Assembly (NCBI RefSeq): GCF_000090795.2
Contig: NW_003546323.1
Location: 60,528 to 124,527, forward strand
DNA: 64,000 bases
Reading direction: 5' to 3'
Origin: Amphimedon queenslandica
Taxonomy: Eukaryota; Porifera; Demospongiae; Haplosclerida; Niphatidae
The notes under the pieces are model-generated. The model was not told the DNA's origin. It made no database searches and saw nothing but the letters and a program-made list of their open reading frames with translations. Shown piece by piece: positions 1 to 11,989 of the stretch; position 1 is the first letter of the stretch; each line of letters begins with the position of its first letter. Both the position numbers and the translations under genes were made by a program.

Positions 1-955
1 ATTGTCATGTTGACAAAAGTATTTGAAGGCAATATTGTAAGATATAGTTATCTGCTGTACAAACTGGTCTAACTTTTGATAAAAAGCAAAGATTATAGCC
101 CATGGTTTTTTCCAAAAAATGGCTCCAAAATCACCCCAAATTTTTATTACATTTTCTAATACATATTGATGTCCTTATGCTATGTAGAAAGTTTGAGCAA
201 ATTCCGAGCTCAAATTTTTGAGTTATGGCCATTTAAAAAAAAGGGCCAATTTTTGAAAAATACCCAAGGCTATAGTAGCCCATGGTTTTTTCTAAAAAAT
301 AGCTCCAAAATCACTTCAAATTTTTATTACATTTTCTGATACATATTGATGTCCTTATGCTATGTAGAAAGTTTGAGGTGATTTCGACAAAGAATTTTCG
401 AGTTATGACCATTTTAAAAAATGGGCCAATTTTTGAAAAATACCCAAGGCTATAGTCCATGGTTTTTTCCAAAAAGTGGCTCCGAAATCACCCCAAATTT
501 TTATTACATTTTCTGATACATATTGATGTCCTTATGCTATGTAGAAAGTTTGAGGTAATTCCGACAAAAAATTTTTGAGTTATGACCATTTTAAAAAATG
601 GGCAAATTTTTGAAAAATACCCAAGGCTATAGCCCATGGTTTTTTCCAAAAAATGGCTCCAAAATCACCCCAAAACTTTATTACATTTTCTAATACATAT
701 TGATGTCCTTATGCTATGTAGAAAGTTTGAGCTGATTCCGAGCTCAAATTTTTGAGTTGTGGCCATTTTTAAAAACGGGCCAATTTTTAAAAAATACCCA
801 AGGCTATAGCCCATGGTTTTTTCCAAAAAATGGCTCTGAAATCACCCCAAATTTTTATTACATTTTCTGATACATATTGATGTCCTTATGCCATTTAGAA
901 AGTTTGAGGTGATTTTGACAAATAATTTTCAAGTTATAAGCATTTTGAGCCAATG
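1..955 (+). repeat. Tandem satellite array, subfamily S1 (~178-bp unit)
   Basis: About five head-to-tail units. The landmark 'aaggctatag...ccatgg' recurs at about 266, 446, 623 and 800, giving spacings of 177-180 bp, with an earlier partial unit from about 88. Units differ by a few substitutions and small indels. The same unit recurs in the same orientation at 46440-47320. Its middle part ('ttattacattttctga' through 'gtagaaagtttga') is shared with the second satellite subfamily, S2, seen elsewhere in this window. Because phosphatase exons begin at 1009 in mid-domain, the array lies in an intron of that gene. Short open frames inside it are chance. Confidence 0.93.
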
Positions 956-1008
956 TATTTGTACCAAAATCAAATGAATTATAAGAGTATTACAAGTTAC
1001 CACTTTAG

Positions 1009-2795
1009 AATAAGTGTGCTCAGTATTGGCCAGAGAAGGTGAACGAGACACATAAGCTAGACGATGGAATAATAATAAGAACAAAGACTGAAGAGGTACA
1101 CTGTTGGTACACAAAAAGACAACTACTGATCACAAAGGTAAGCCATTCGTATATCAGCCTAATATTTCATTATTAAGTATAGGATGATGATTCTATGTCA
1201 ATGGCTATCACACACTATCAGTTGACCGTATGGCCTGATCATGGTGTACCAGTTGATAAGATAGTCATGATATCTTTCATTGATAATATTCGTTTGACTC
1301 ATCCTCCTAAAGGACCTCCACTAGTAGTACACTGTAGTGCTGGAGTAGGAAGGACTGGTACCTTTATTGTAATAGATACCATGCTGCAGAGAATGAAACA
1401 AGAAAATACTCTTAATATTTATGATTTTTTGTTACAAATTAGACACCAAAGGATCACACTGGTTCAAACTAAGGTACTATGACTTTTGATGCTGTGTATT
1501 GCATTCAATATAACAGGAGCAGTACATTTATATTCACAAGTCCTTAGCAGATCACATTCAATGTGGTGAAACTTCATTCGCAATTGAAAAGGCTCAATAC
1601 AGGATCAAAGAGTTAAGAAAGAAGAACGAGGATGAGGAGTGTGAGTTTCAAAAAGAGTTTGAGGTATAGTCTACATATAATTGAACCATGTGTACAATGT
1701 ATCCTTTAATGACAGTTATTGAAGGAACTGTCAGATACTACAAGTACTATTAGCTGCTCCATTGCAATGGATAATCAAGAAAGAAACAGATTTGACTATA
1801 ATTTACCTTGTAAGAGGTGTTGACAATGAATCCTAAGTGTTATTTTAATTATAGATAACCACACTCGTGTAATATTAAGAGACACAGAAAATGATTACAT
1901 TAATGCTTCCTGGGTTGAGGTATTAATAGTCATGAATATAATTAAAATACATGCATTCTTAGGGATACAAAACAGGAAATTGGTTCATAGTGACACAAAT
2001 ACCATTACAAAATACTCAGACTGATTTTTGGACCATGATACATCAACAGAACTGTAGCGTGATTGTTTTACTTCATCCAGTAGGAACTGATGAGGTGAAT
2101 TCAATTACAAAAGACATAATCTTAAACTAATACTAATTTTGTATAGATCCCTCAATTTTGGCCACCACAAATGGGTCAAGCGAAAAAGTACCAAGACTTG
2201 ACTGTAGAGCATAGTTTAGAAAAAGAAGAAAATGACTATCAAATTATAACGTTAGAACTCAAATTCAAGGTATTAAATTACATATCCGACTCTTCCTAAG
2301 TTTGTTAATCCTTATAGAATGAATCAGCTCATAATGTGACATTATACTATTATAAAAAGTGGAATATTAATACTAATAATAAACCTTACCTCAAGCCTTT
2401 ATTTGGTATACTGGCAAAGAATCAGCTTGAAAATGGTAACAGGCCAATTGTCGTTGCATGCAAGTAAGTGCTAGCAGAACTATGAGCACGCTAAACTTGA
2501 TATTATTATTACTTCTTTATAATAGTGATGGTGTTGGTTGTAGTGGTACATTTCTGACAGCTTATTCTCAAATAGAAAGAGCTAAAACTGAAGGAGTGTC
2601 TGATATATTTCAATTCATTAGGAAAGCAAGGAGCCAGAGACCAGGACTGGTTGATTGTTTGGTAATAAAGCGTCCCAATAAAAATAATTATTATATAAAT
2701 ACATGTTATTTTAGGAAAGATATATTTATTGTCACGAGCTATTGTGTGAGTATGCTGAAGGAATGCTGCAACATGAAGAAACAAGTTATATTTAG
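1009..2795 (+). CDS. Receptor-type protein tyrosine phosphatase, C-terminal half (partial at 5' end)
   Basis: Ten exons can be joined: 1009-1137, 1183-1473, 1517-1663, 1716-1809, 1855-1919, 1963-2094, 2147-2269, 2318-2463, 2526-2661 and 2715-2795, giving 447 residues with consistent phases. The first exon starts mid-domain with NKCAQYWPE, the usual PTP motif. D1 then has the WPD loop (WPDHGVP) and the signature HCSAGVGRTGTF (C and R of CX5R), so it should be an active phosphatase. A second domain follows (NRFDYNLPYNHTRV, NDYINASW, FWTMIH) but its P-loop reads VACNDGVGCSGTF: the invariant His is Ala and the catalytic Arg is Cys. The WPD position reads FWPPQM. Two tandem domains with a degenerate D2 are typical of animal receptor PTPs. 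The ectodomain, membrane segment and start of D1 lie left of the window, beyond the satellite intron. The stop follows EETSYI. No exact subfamily can be named. Confidence 0.93.
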
Positions 2796-4896
2796 TTATA
2801 GAACACCTTGTGGAGAATTAATAATAGTTTATAGTGTGCTTTGTTGTAACTTGTAATGTTCTTAGTGTCATTTATTTTAACTACAATCCGTTAACATTAG
2901 GAGAGATATTATGTGCTATACAAAGAACCATTCACATTTAAAACAGCATAATGATACACATATATTCTAAGAGGCAATTTTGTATCAGTGTTAAGCATCT
3001 AGAATTTTTGTCAAAAAAGGAATATGTTAATACAAGCAAATAAAATTTACATTCCGTGGTTAGGTTAATTATATTCATGCTGATTACGTGCGCATAAATT
3101 AAATGAGGTCAGACCACTAAAGCTACGCTATGCTAGCTGTAATGCAGTAGTCTATTTTCACATACAGATCATACATGTACATGTGAATGTAGATCTAATC
3201 TAAGCATTACACAGAGTATATCGAAAATCCTCTACTTTCAATGTAATAGTTGTGCACACTAAAGTATAATCTTCAACATTATACAATATTTTGTATTATT
3301 AATTGAAAATGGGCATGGGCCATTCAGTCATGGTTGAGTACTTCCCAGGCTACTACATAAAGTTGGGAGATGCATGTATAAAATCTTAATTAATGCAATC
3401 AAAAACACGACTCTAGGGCATATTACAATATTATGATAGCCTTAGACTATATTTGGCAACGACATGGCTACAACCTTAATGTGGAATGTATAATGAATTC
3501 ACAAATTTACTACTACTATGCAATTTTTGTAGACCTACAACAAACTACACAAATTTATTATAGCGACAGCCTAGAGTAGTAGTACCTAGTCCTTACCTAC
3601 GCAAAGCTGGGCGGGCCAATAACTATGTGTAGTATGTAGTAGGTCTAATAATTAAATCATAACTATTGTAAATTTAATATACATCCTCCTACTTGCCATG
3701 TTACTGTTAAAATTCATTAAGATTACAACTTTCCGTATAAAATACATGTCCATATACTCCATATAAGGCAGGCCAGGTGTAGCTTTTAGTACTATTGATC
3801 AACTAGTCTATAGATGTATAGCAATGTAATTACGATCAGTTGTTCTATATTACCACTTCCATCAAAGAATCACTGGCATGAACATTATCTCCATATAACT
3901 ACCACTATACAATTACTACTAGCAACATTGTGCATGAGAGGAGGGACCACTAAGTCAGTGATAATAAATTTATTGATGTGCATGTACAGCAAAATCTGAA
4001 ATAGCATTTTCTTATCAAGATTATGTGCATCTCCAGTATATCAGGCCTTTGTAAAACAACAAAATATATTCCATTTATTAGTAGCAACCTAATGTAAGCT
4101 ATAGCTGTAGTAAATAGTAAGATATTGTTACTAATGAACAAGTAGTAAGTAGAAATGACAATTATTAACGGTAAAATGCATACCAACATATGGTTCATAC
4201 TATGCACTAGCATTACAAACAACTGCCTACACACAAAAATTAATTAACAAGACACACACGTCTGTTGAGCTAGTAGGCATAAACACATCAAAGGTTCCCC
4301 CAGACTGAGTGGAACAATGCATTGGGTGAAGCCTACTCTGATATATAACTCTGCTTGTTTTGTATGCCTAATGTAACTAAGGGTGCAGCAAGGGATGAAG
4401 CCTCGTAATGTTGTACATTCTAATGTTAGGTTAACAAGCTAGCTAGGGTGGCCATTTTCTGATCATCTCAAGATCAGATTACTGATTAAATAATTAGCTC
4501 CAATATTAGAAACATGACTAAAAACATTAGTTACCTCCAATATTAGAAACATGACTAAAAACATTAGTCACCTCAAGTAGGTAAGGGAGGGTACAAGGAA
4601 AGTTACACTATTAGAAAAGGTTAAATCAACACAAAAGATTTAGATTTACATACAACAAAAAGACTATTTCTTTCTTATTCATAAGGCAGATTAATCAAGG
4701 CATAATACTCCACTACAATTTAAGCTAGTATGAGTTTGTTACAATAACAATAAAGATCTTCAGGAAGTGAACTGGAAAAAGAGCAATATCTTGAAATGAC
4801 ATAATTTGTGTGGGTCTGCAGACTATGCAAACAGTTCTACAACTATTCTAACTCTTATACTCTAGATATGATGTCACTCCACTAGCCACCAGTTAC
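2796..4896. other. Intergenic spacer, no gene seen
   Basis: AT-rich spacer between the phosphatase and the first astacin gene. The open frames are short, lack splice-compatible neighbours and resemble no family. A possible polyadenylation signal (aataaa) for the phosphatase gene lies near 3039. The only structured element noticed is the 37-bp direct duplication at 4498-4571. Confidence 0.6.
4498..4571. repeat. Direct duplication of a 37-bp unit
   Basis: Two adjacent copies beginning 'ctccaatattagaaacatga' differ at one base (…gttac versus …gtcac). The near identity suggests a recent local slippage or duplication. There is no sign of further copies nearby. Confidence 0.85.
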
Positions 4897-4904
4897 TATA
4901 AAAG
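4897..4904 (+). promoter_or_regulatory. TATA box of the first astacin gene
   Basis: tataaaag lies 50 nt before the ATG at 4947, leaving a very short 5' leader if transcription starts ~30 nt downstream. The two paralogues have TATA-like boxes at similar distances, which supports this as the core promoter. Confidence 0.6.
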
Positions 4905-4946
4905 TAGTGAATCTAGTCTATACTTCACTACTTGCACTGTGCAATC

Positions 4947-7100
4947 ATGATTCGGCTAGCTCTGCTTGTCCTTTTGCTTGCAACTGCTAACTGTAGCCCA
5001 AGTAAAGTTTAATACATTGCAACTCAAATGCATTCATGTTCCTTATGATTATTTTAAGCTTCTAAACGCAGCTGGAGTGGGCCTGGGCCAGACAAAAATG
5101 ATGGTAAGTTATAAAGAGGTCCTATAAAATGAATTAGTTCTTTTTATGTAATAGATCATCCGTTAGCAGTCAAGCCAGAAGACAAGGAAGAAAGCAATCT
5201 AGACCTTGGTGAAGAATATACTGAAGATGAAAAGGACAACCTAGATGATGACAAGAAGGATGAGGTTAATCTAGATGACAATCTAGATCTAGGTGATTAC
5301 CATGACAAGAACACAGACAATAAAGATGAAGATGACAAAAACAGCAACAAAGATAAAGATGATGAAAAGGATAAATTCAATACTGAGATTTCAGATTGTG
5401 AGTCAAAACAGTCTGTAATGTATCATAGTATTCATTTTATAATCTTTTACAGTGACAGAAGAAGTTACAGAAACACCAGCTAATATAAGTATGCTACTTA
5501 TCTCTATAGCAGCCTAATGTACATTACTTTATAGGTGTAGAGTATGGTAGTGGCAAAGATGTTATAGAAGGAGACATTAAACTGACTCCAGAGCAAGCTG
5601 CAATATTCAAACGTGGTGGATGGGACGAGTTAGTCAATTCAGAAGCATGGCTCCGTAACCATGGCAAATGGTCAAGGACTATTCCATACACAATTAGTGG
5701 AGTTGGTTAGTATTTTCAATCATTTTAAAAATTTATTTTTGATGTGGTAGCTACTAGAGAAAGGAATGCTTTGACAAATTCAATCAAAATGTTCCATGAT
5801 CTTACATGCTTAAGATTTACTCCAAAGCTAAGCTATAATCGTGATTACATCCAATTTGTCAGTCGAGGAGGGTAAGCTCTGTTTAAACTAGTTTTAAAAT
5901 TTTCAATCATGATTCCAGTTGTTGGTCTTATCTTGGTAAACGTCCAGGAAGTTATGCTAGGCCTCAGCTAGTCTCACTAGCTAGTGGTTGCCATCTTGCA
6001 GTCCCTGCCCATGAGATAATGCATGCACTTGGACGGTTTCATGAACAATCACGTGCTGACAGAGACAGATATGTCAGAATAATAACTGGGAATATAAGTA
6101 CATGCACTGATTTAAATATTATTTAATAAACTGTTACTACCATAGGAAACGGATATGCATCAAATTTTCGCATACAAACTACTTCTGACAGCCAATCTCT
6201 ACCATATGATTACCTTTCATTGATGCACTATGGTAGAACTGCTTTCAGTAGAAATGGTCAACCTACAATTGTACCAAGACCTAGTTCATTCATCACTATT
6301 GGCCAGAGAAACAGATTGTCAATGTACGATGTGCAACACATTAATATTCGATACTGCCCAGGTAATTATACAAACATTTTTGTAGCTAATTTTGAACATT
6401 AACATCAATAGAAAGAGCACTTCGACTAGTTGGAGGAAGAGGGTCATATGAAGGAAGAGTTGAAGTGTTCTGGAATGGACAGTGGGGAACTGTCTGTGAT
6501 GATTTATTTGGTACAAATGATGGTCGTGTTATTTGCAAGTATATGGGTTTCCCTGATGTTGCTGCAACATACTACAGAGCTCGATTTGGGCGAGGAACTG
6601 GTCCGATAGTAATGGATGACCTACGTTGTACTGGTAATGAGTACAGTCCTTTTGCATGTCCCATGAGGACTATTGGTACTCATAACTGTGGTCATTATGA
6701 AGATGCTGGTGTAACGTGCCGGAGTGAGTCTATCAATTAAAAATAATAATATCATTGTTAGTCCTTCATGTTTATAGAAAATGCTCGTCTTGTTGGTGGT
6801 AGAGTTACCAGTAGTGTTGCCTATGGTCGCTTGGAAGTGTTTGCTGAAGGTGATTGGGGAACCGTCTGTGATGATTATTTTGACATAAAAGCTGCAAATG
6901 TTACCTGCCATCAATTGGGATACAGGAGAGCTAGTAGGGTCTATCCTCGTGCTCGCTATGGGCAAGGTACTCTTCCAATATTGATGGATGATGTAAGGTG
7001 TACTGGTGGAGAAGCACAGATTACTCATTGTCTCAGTACCCCTATTGGTGAACACAACTGTCAACACAGTGAAGATGTTAGTGTTCGCTGCGTTAATTGA
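4947..7100 (+). CDS. Secreted astacin-family metalloprotease with two SRCR domains (paralogue 1, active)
   Basis: Ten exons: 4947-5001, 5059-5103, 5155-5397, 5453-5488, 5535-5705, 5751-5871, 5919-6097, 6146-6361, 6412-6723, 6778-7100; 566 residues. A signal peptide (MIRLALLVLLLATANC) is followed by a ~110-residue Asp/Glu/Lys-rich linker. Next comes a prodomain with VIEGDIKLTPEQ, which matches the aspartate-switch FxGD-type motif of astacin zymogens. The catalytic domain has HEIMHALGRFHEQSR, the full HExxHxxGxxHExxR zinc site, and the Met-turn SLMHYG. Two SRCR domains follow, each encoded by one phase-1 symmetrical exon and each with six cysteines (group A pattern). It ends at SVRCVN. The likely role is an extracellular protease with ligand-binding SRCR modules, in digestion, matrix turnover or defence; the substrate is unknown. 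Two downstream paralogues share the exon plan. Confidence 0.93.
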
Positions 7101-7110
7101 ATTGGACACT

Positions 7111-7155
7111 GTAAGTTTAATAAGGCCATTGCCATCAATTTCCCTTCTTTTAATA
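7111..7155 (+). other. Probable 3'UTR intron of paralogue 1
   Basis: A gtaagt donor lies 10 nt after the stop codon and an aatag acceptor 45 nt further on. Paralogue 2 (10737-10785) and paralogue 3 (17105-17153) show a similar-sized candidate intron 15 and 10 nt after their stops, so this is probably ancestral. No transcript data confirm it. Confidence 0.5.
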
Positions 7156-8587
7156 GGATAATGGACAGCAAGTGGTTTTATTATCAAGAACAAAAACTAA
7201 TTAGATTTCGTAGTTGTTGAACTGTTCTAGCTAGTAATAGACTTTAGTTCAGTATGTAGTTGATTTTGATATTTTAGTGATCAGTTATTATCTCATGCAG
7301 TAAATATTATTAAAATTAGAATAGAGTGAACAAGAGTGACAGAAGTACATATTGTTGAGTCAAAACTTGAAATTAAAACCAAATTAAGTAATAGTCCAAG
7401 TAAATTTTAGTGTGTGCAATCTCAACTTTTAACTATACAATGGCATAATAATACATACAAAATTAAAAATATAAAATATGATTCAATAATACTTTTAAGT
7501 CTTAGATCAAGGATATAGAAAGGCAAAAAATTAAACATAAGTGCAGGTCAAAAATAATAATTGAAATGAAAATGAATAATAATGAACAATAACATAATAA
7601 TGGTCTTATTTTGGAGCAACTTTAAAAATTTGTAAAAAAAAATCCAAACTTGATCAGAATGAGCTCAAACTTTCTACATAACATAAGTACATGTATATGT
7701 ATTAGAAAAAATTATATATGTGGAGAATAGTTTCCTTTTCATTTTTGATGAAATTCGACCAAATACAACTTCAAAATTTTTAAAAATTTCAAATTTGATT
7801 GGAATTTTCTCAAGCTTACTGCACAGCATAAGTACATTTATATGCATTAGAAAATGTAAAAAATGAAGAATTATCTCCTTTCAATTTTGGTGAAATCTGG
7901 TTTACTATTATAGTACAGGGACTTTGATTTGATTCTGAACATACTCTCTCTTTTACTTATGCTCCACATAATAACAATTATGTACTTAAACACTTTCTGT
8001 GTTAACGCTCTACAGAAACCCATTAAAACACATAACTCAATACCACAGGTATGTACTAGATTCCTTGGCATTCACCAATTATCCTAAGTCTGGGTTCAGT
8101 TTAGCTATCAGAGAAATTCCAATCAAAATTCTATGAACTTTAAAGGTTGCTGTGACTGTTACAAACACACGATAAAAGATAACTTTGGTTCTGTAATAGG
8201 ATATACATTTATAGGGTATACTAGCAATCTTTAAAACATTAACTAATTGCAGGCAACATAGATCTAATTCCCATATAATATTTACTGCCTTATCAAAAGT
8301 AGCACTATATACAACTAAAATGAGTTTAATTGATACAGTATCTATAATGAAGAATGAGCTATATTTAAAATAAATTAATATTTATGCCACTTATATTTTA
8401 TTTTCATAAAAGTATATTATGCAGTACAACCAAAATAACAGTCAATGATACTGCCTATGAAATATAACTTAGAAATAAATTAATAATCAATTTAAGGTAG
8501 AGCCACTTCCTGTAGTAGCTACAATAAACAAAGCCACACTACTTCAGCCATTATAAATTACACTTCCTGTATGACAGAGTAAACCTT
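7156..8587. other. Intergenic spacer between astacin paralogues 1 and 2
   Basis: AT-rich. Apart from degenerate satellite monomers (7610-7925) nothing recognisable is present. The short minus-strand open frames overlap the satellite or are isolated. Confidence 0.55.
7610..7925 (-). repeat. Degenerate S2 satellite monomers, reverse orientation
   Basis: About two diverged units read on the minus strand. The signature 'gagctcaaactttctaca' and 'acataagtacatgtatatg' matches the reverse complement of the S2 core, and 'tatagtacagggactttg' is half of the S2 palindrome. They lie between genes, unlike most arrays here, which are intronic. Confidence 0.75.
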
Positions 8588-8597
8588 ATATAAAGGA
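8588..8597 (+). promoter_or_regulatory. TATA box of the second astacin gene
   Basis: tatataaagg lies ~50 nt before the ATG at 8642, at almost the same distance as in paralogue 1. Confidence 0.6.
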
Positions 8598-8641
8598 ATG
8601 CTCTTCAAAGCCAGAATTCAATTGTATCTGCTGGTACAACA

Positions 8642-10721
8642 ATGAACAGCCTCACTCTACTTGTTCTTTTATTTGCTGCCATTCAAGTGCAGTGTAGCCC
8701 TGCAGGTAAAAATTCCTATCAGATTTATTGACCTTTTCAATCCATTACAGTTCCATTGAATGGCAAGGATGGTCATGCACCTGAAGGTGATAGTAAGTAA
8801 ATTGTAGAAAGTAAAAAATGTTGTTATTTTTTGAATAGAAAATGCACAAAAAGAAGTTGGAGTCAACAAGGAAGAGAGGCAGTTGCTCTTTGGTGATAAT
8901 AAATCAGTAATGAAAAAAGACAAAGATGTTATTGATTATATGGAAGAAAAAGAAAGAGTTAAAAAATACAACAAAAATGATACACCTGCAAAAGAGTTGA
9001 ATGATGGTATGTGTGCCTTTACTCTGACTTATAATGATAAGTTATTGCAGTAACAAAAGATGAAGAATCAGATGTGCCAATTGATGACAGTAAAGTTAAA
9101 GTATATTAACTTTGTAGGCTACAATAATGATAGGTGGAGAGTATGGCAGTGGTGAAGACATCATAGAGGGGGACATCAAAGTGACTCCAGAGGAAGCTGC
9201 AATATTCAAGCGTGGTGGATGGAAGGAGTTGGTCAATTCAGAATCATGGGTTCGTGGCCATGGCAAATGGTCAAGGACTATTCCATACACAGTTTCTGAT
9301 TCTAATTATCCACTTTGTTAGTAAGATATTGTATACCTTTGTAATGTTTTATTTTGATATTGCAGATACTGAGGAATATAAAGCTTTGGAATATTCAATT
9401 GAATTGTTTCATAAATTTACTTGTCTGAAATTTGTTCCAAAGAAAAGTTATCACAAAGACTATATTGACTTTGCCAGTAAAACTGGGTAAGCTAGCCTAT
9501 TGTGTCACTAATAATGATAATATCAAACCTTTAACTTCAGTTGTTGGTCATATATTGGTAAACTACCAGAAGGATATGCTAGACCTCAGGAAATCTCATT
9601 AGGAAGAGGTTGCAGGGGAGCTATCCCTGCTCATGAGATAATGCATGCACTTGGACGAGGTCATGAACAATCACGATTCAATAGAGATAAATATGTCCAC
9701 ATAATCAATGATAATATACGTAAATACATAGACAACATGCATTTGTAACATTTTTAATGTATAGATCCAAACTTCACTCATAATTTTGACGAAGACTATA
9801 CAGACAATATGAACATACCATATGATTATCTTTCAGTGATGCATTATGGCAGTACAGCTTTCAGTATTAATGGCCAACCTACAATTAAAGCAGTACCTGG
9901 TCCAGATATTGTTATGGGCCAGAGAAACACAATATCTCTATATGATATACTGAATATCAATATTCGATACTGCCCAGGTAATTAGCAGTAAACATGACAG
10001 TTATTATTACCATGCATTTATAGAAAGAGCAGTTCGATTAGTTGGAGGTAGAGGGTCATTTGAAGGAAGAGTTGAAATGTTCTGGGATGGGAGATGGGGA
10101 CATGTTGATGGTCGCCCAAGCGAATTTAAAATAACTAATGGTCGTGTCATATGCAAGTATCTAGGCTTCCCTGATGTTTCTGAAATAGTTCAAATTCCAA
10201 ATCAAAAGCATAGTGTTGGTCCATTTTTTAGAGAACCATTTGTTTGTAATGGTGATGAGGACACTCCCTTTTCATGTCAATATTGGGGAGAGAAGATCTT
10301 TCTTTTACCAGCTGTAGTAGATGAAGCTGCTGTCATATGTGAAAGTATAGCAGTCATGTCGTTATTAGTTACATCATTATTGATGTTTTTTTAAATAGAA
10401 AATGCACGACTTCAAGGTGGTAGAGTTACTCCTTTATTTGCCTATGGTCTTTTGGAAGTGTATGTTGAAGGTCGCTGGGGAGCTGTCTGTGATGATGATT
10501 TTAATATAAGAGCTGCCAATGTCGCCTGTCGTCAAATGGGATATACAAGAGCTTTGGAATATAAAACTACAACAGAGTATGGTAAGAACAAACGCCCAAT
10601 TTTGATGGATGATGTGTTGTGCGAGGGTTATGAGGCACAGATTACACATTGCCCCAGTACTCCTATTGGTGAACACGACTGTCGTCGCTCCGATGCCATT
10701 AGTCTCTTCTGTGTCATCTGA
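8642..10721 (+). CDS. Secreted astacin-family metalloprotease with two SRCR domains (paralogue 2; first SRCR degenerate)
   Basis: Ten exons: 8642-8705, 8751-8792, 8839-9006, 9051-9089, 9134-9316, 9366-9486, 9541-9719, 9765-9977, 10024-10344, 10399-10721; 550 residues, same phases as paralogue 1. Signal peptide MNSLTLLVLLFAAIQVQC; a shorter Lys/Glu-rich linker; prodomain IIEGDIKVTPEE; zinc site HEIMHALGRGHEQSR and Met-turn SVMHYG, all intact. The first SRCR domain is altered: where paralogue 1 has WGTVCDD this one has WGHVDGR, and the later HNCGH cysteine is also missing, so one expected disulfide pair has gone. The second SRCR domain is complete (WGAVCDDDF … GEHDCRRSD). The protein should be a secreted, active protease. 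The exon 4-5 intron is only 44 nt. Confidence 0.91.
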
Positions 10722-10736
10722 TGGGCGAAGTCATTT

Positions 10737-10785
10737 GTAAGCTCATAAATCTTGTTCAATATAACAATTTTACACATTTTATTAG
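10737..10785 (+). other. Probable 3'UTR intron of paralogue 2
   Basis: gtaagc donor 15 nt after the stop codon and attag acceptor; 49 nt. Matches the position of the candidate intron in paralogues 1 and 3. Confidence 0.45.
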
Positions 10786-11306
10786 GTCAGAACAATCATG
10801 GTCAGTATCCATGGAATAATAAACAGATACTTTTAAAAAAAAGAAAGAGTAGTGATAAATTTTAGCTGTTAGTTATTTTTAGTGACCAGTTTATTATTTT
10901 TTTAAATAAAATCATTACTTTTTCATCATCATACTAACATAATTATTTGTGACAAGAGAAGCAGTTTTAAATGTGTTCATTCTAAATATCATTAATAGCA
11001 ACAATCATTATCTTTTCAACTAAAAATGTGCCTTCCTTATGCTGTAAACTACCTGTATTAAATAAAGTAATAGACTATACAGCAGTCTAGTTGCTACATA
11101 TATACAGAAAGTTGAGCCATTTTTACATGCAAATTTATTAAAGGGCTTGTGCAGATACAATAATAGAAATCATTACAGCTATACATTAAACCAGGGATAT
11201 AAATCCCTGGTTTCCCTGATTAAATAAATAATCCCTGATTAAACATAATAATTGAGAAAAGTTAATTTGCCTAGTGACTATAGAATGTATTCATTGGTGC
11301 ATCTAA
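10786..11306. other. Spacer, nothing recognised
   Basis: AT-rich sequence after the second astacin gene. No coding potential, RNA gene or repeat was recognised in it. Confidence 0.5.
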
Positions 11307-11309
11307 TAA

Positions 11310-11580
11310 AGCCCCGTTTACACTATGCCCTTAAAGCGGTTTGGAACCGGTTTAGAAATAAACCAGTTTACGTGTGGACAATTTCAATGCAGTTTAAACC
11401 GACTTATCTCTAATCACCTCAGGAGATAATCAAACCGGTTCAAGTACTGAAGCAGCTGCATATCATGTATGCAATGTATTGTAGCATTGTAAACCAATTC
11501 AACCACAGTTACGTGTGGACACAATTAAGCTGGTTTCTGAACCGCTTTGATCCAAACTGGTTTGTAGTGTAAACGGGGCT
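11310..11580. mobile_element. Non-autonomous DNA transposon (MITE), Harbinger-like
   Basis: A 271-bp element with 16-bp perfect terminal inverted repeats (agccccgtttacacta … tagtgtaaacggggct), flanked by TAA on both sides (11307-11309 and 11581-11583). The internal sequence is also partly palindromic: 'aaagcggtttggaaccggtt' on the left mirrors 'ctgaaccgctttgatcc' on the right. There is no coding capacity. A 3-bp TWA target duplication fits PIF/Harbinger MITEs; the family call is inferred, while the inverted repeats and duplication are seen directly. Confidence 0.85.
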
Positions 11581-11989
11581 TAAGCAATCATTCATAAGTA
11601 TTAATGGATGAGGCTTTAGGCTTACCCATAAAAGCCTAAGTGAGCCATCATTATTGTAACAGATATAGGACAACTAGTTTCACTGTAACAAAACTAAACA
11701 TTACTTGATATTAAGAGTTGTAAAGGACATTACATGATTGCCAAAGCTTATAGCCCTACTATACAAGTAGATATAAACTGACAGAGACAAGTAAATGAGA
11801 CCTGTTGATCATGGGATATGACTATTGTAGCATGTGCATGTGTTTTAAATTTTAATAATCTTAAACATTGTGGGAAAACTAAAAAAAACTTTAAAAACTA
11901 AAACTGTCAACTTCAATCCACCCAAACCTATATCTAGGCCTATGGATGCTTTTCATAAATCTTAAATGATAATATTTTGGATTTATGAA

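Noticed and set aside
1-955. Regularly spaced repeats that could suggest a CRISPR array
   Set aside because: The whole ~178-bp unit repeats, with no unique spacers, in an animal-type genome. It is a satellite.
929-1114. Minus-strand 61-codon open frame
   Set aside because: It overlaps the antisense of the phosphatase exon encoding NKCAQYWPE, so it is a shadow.
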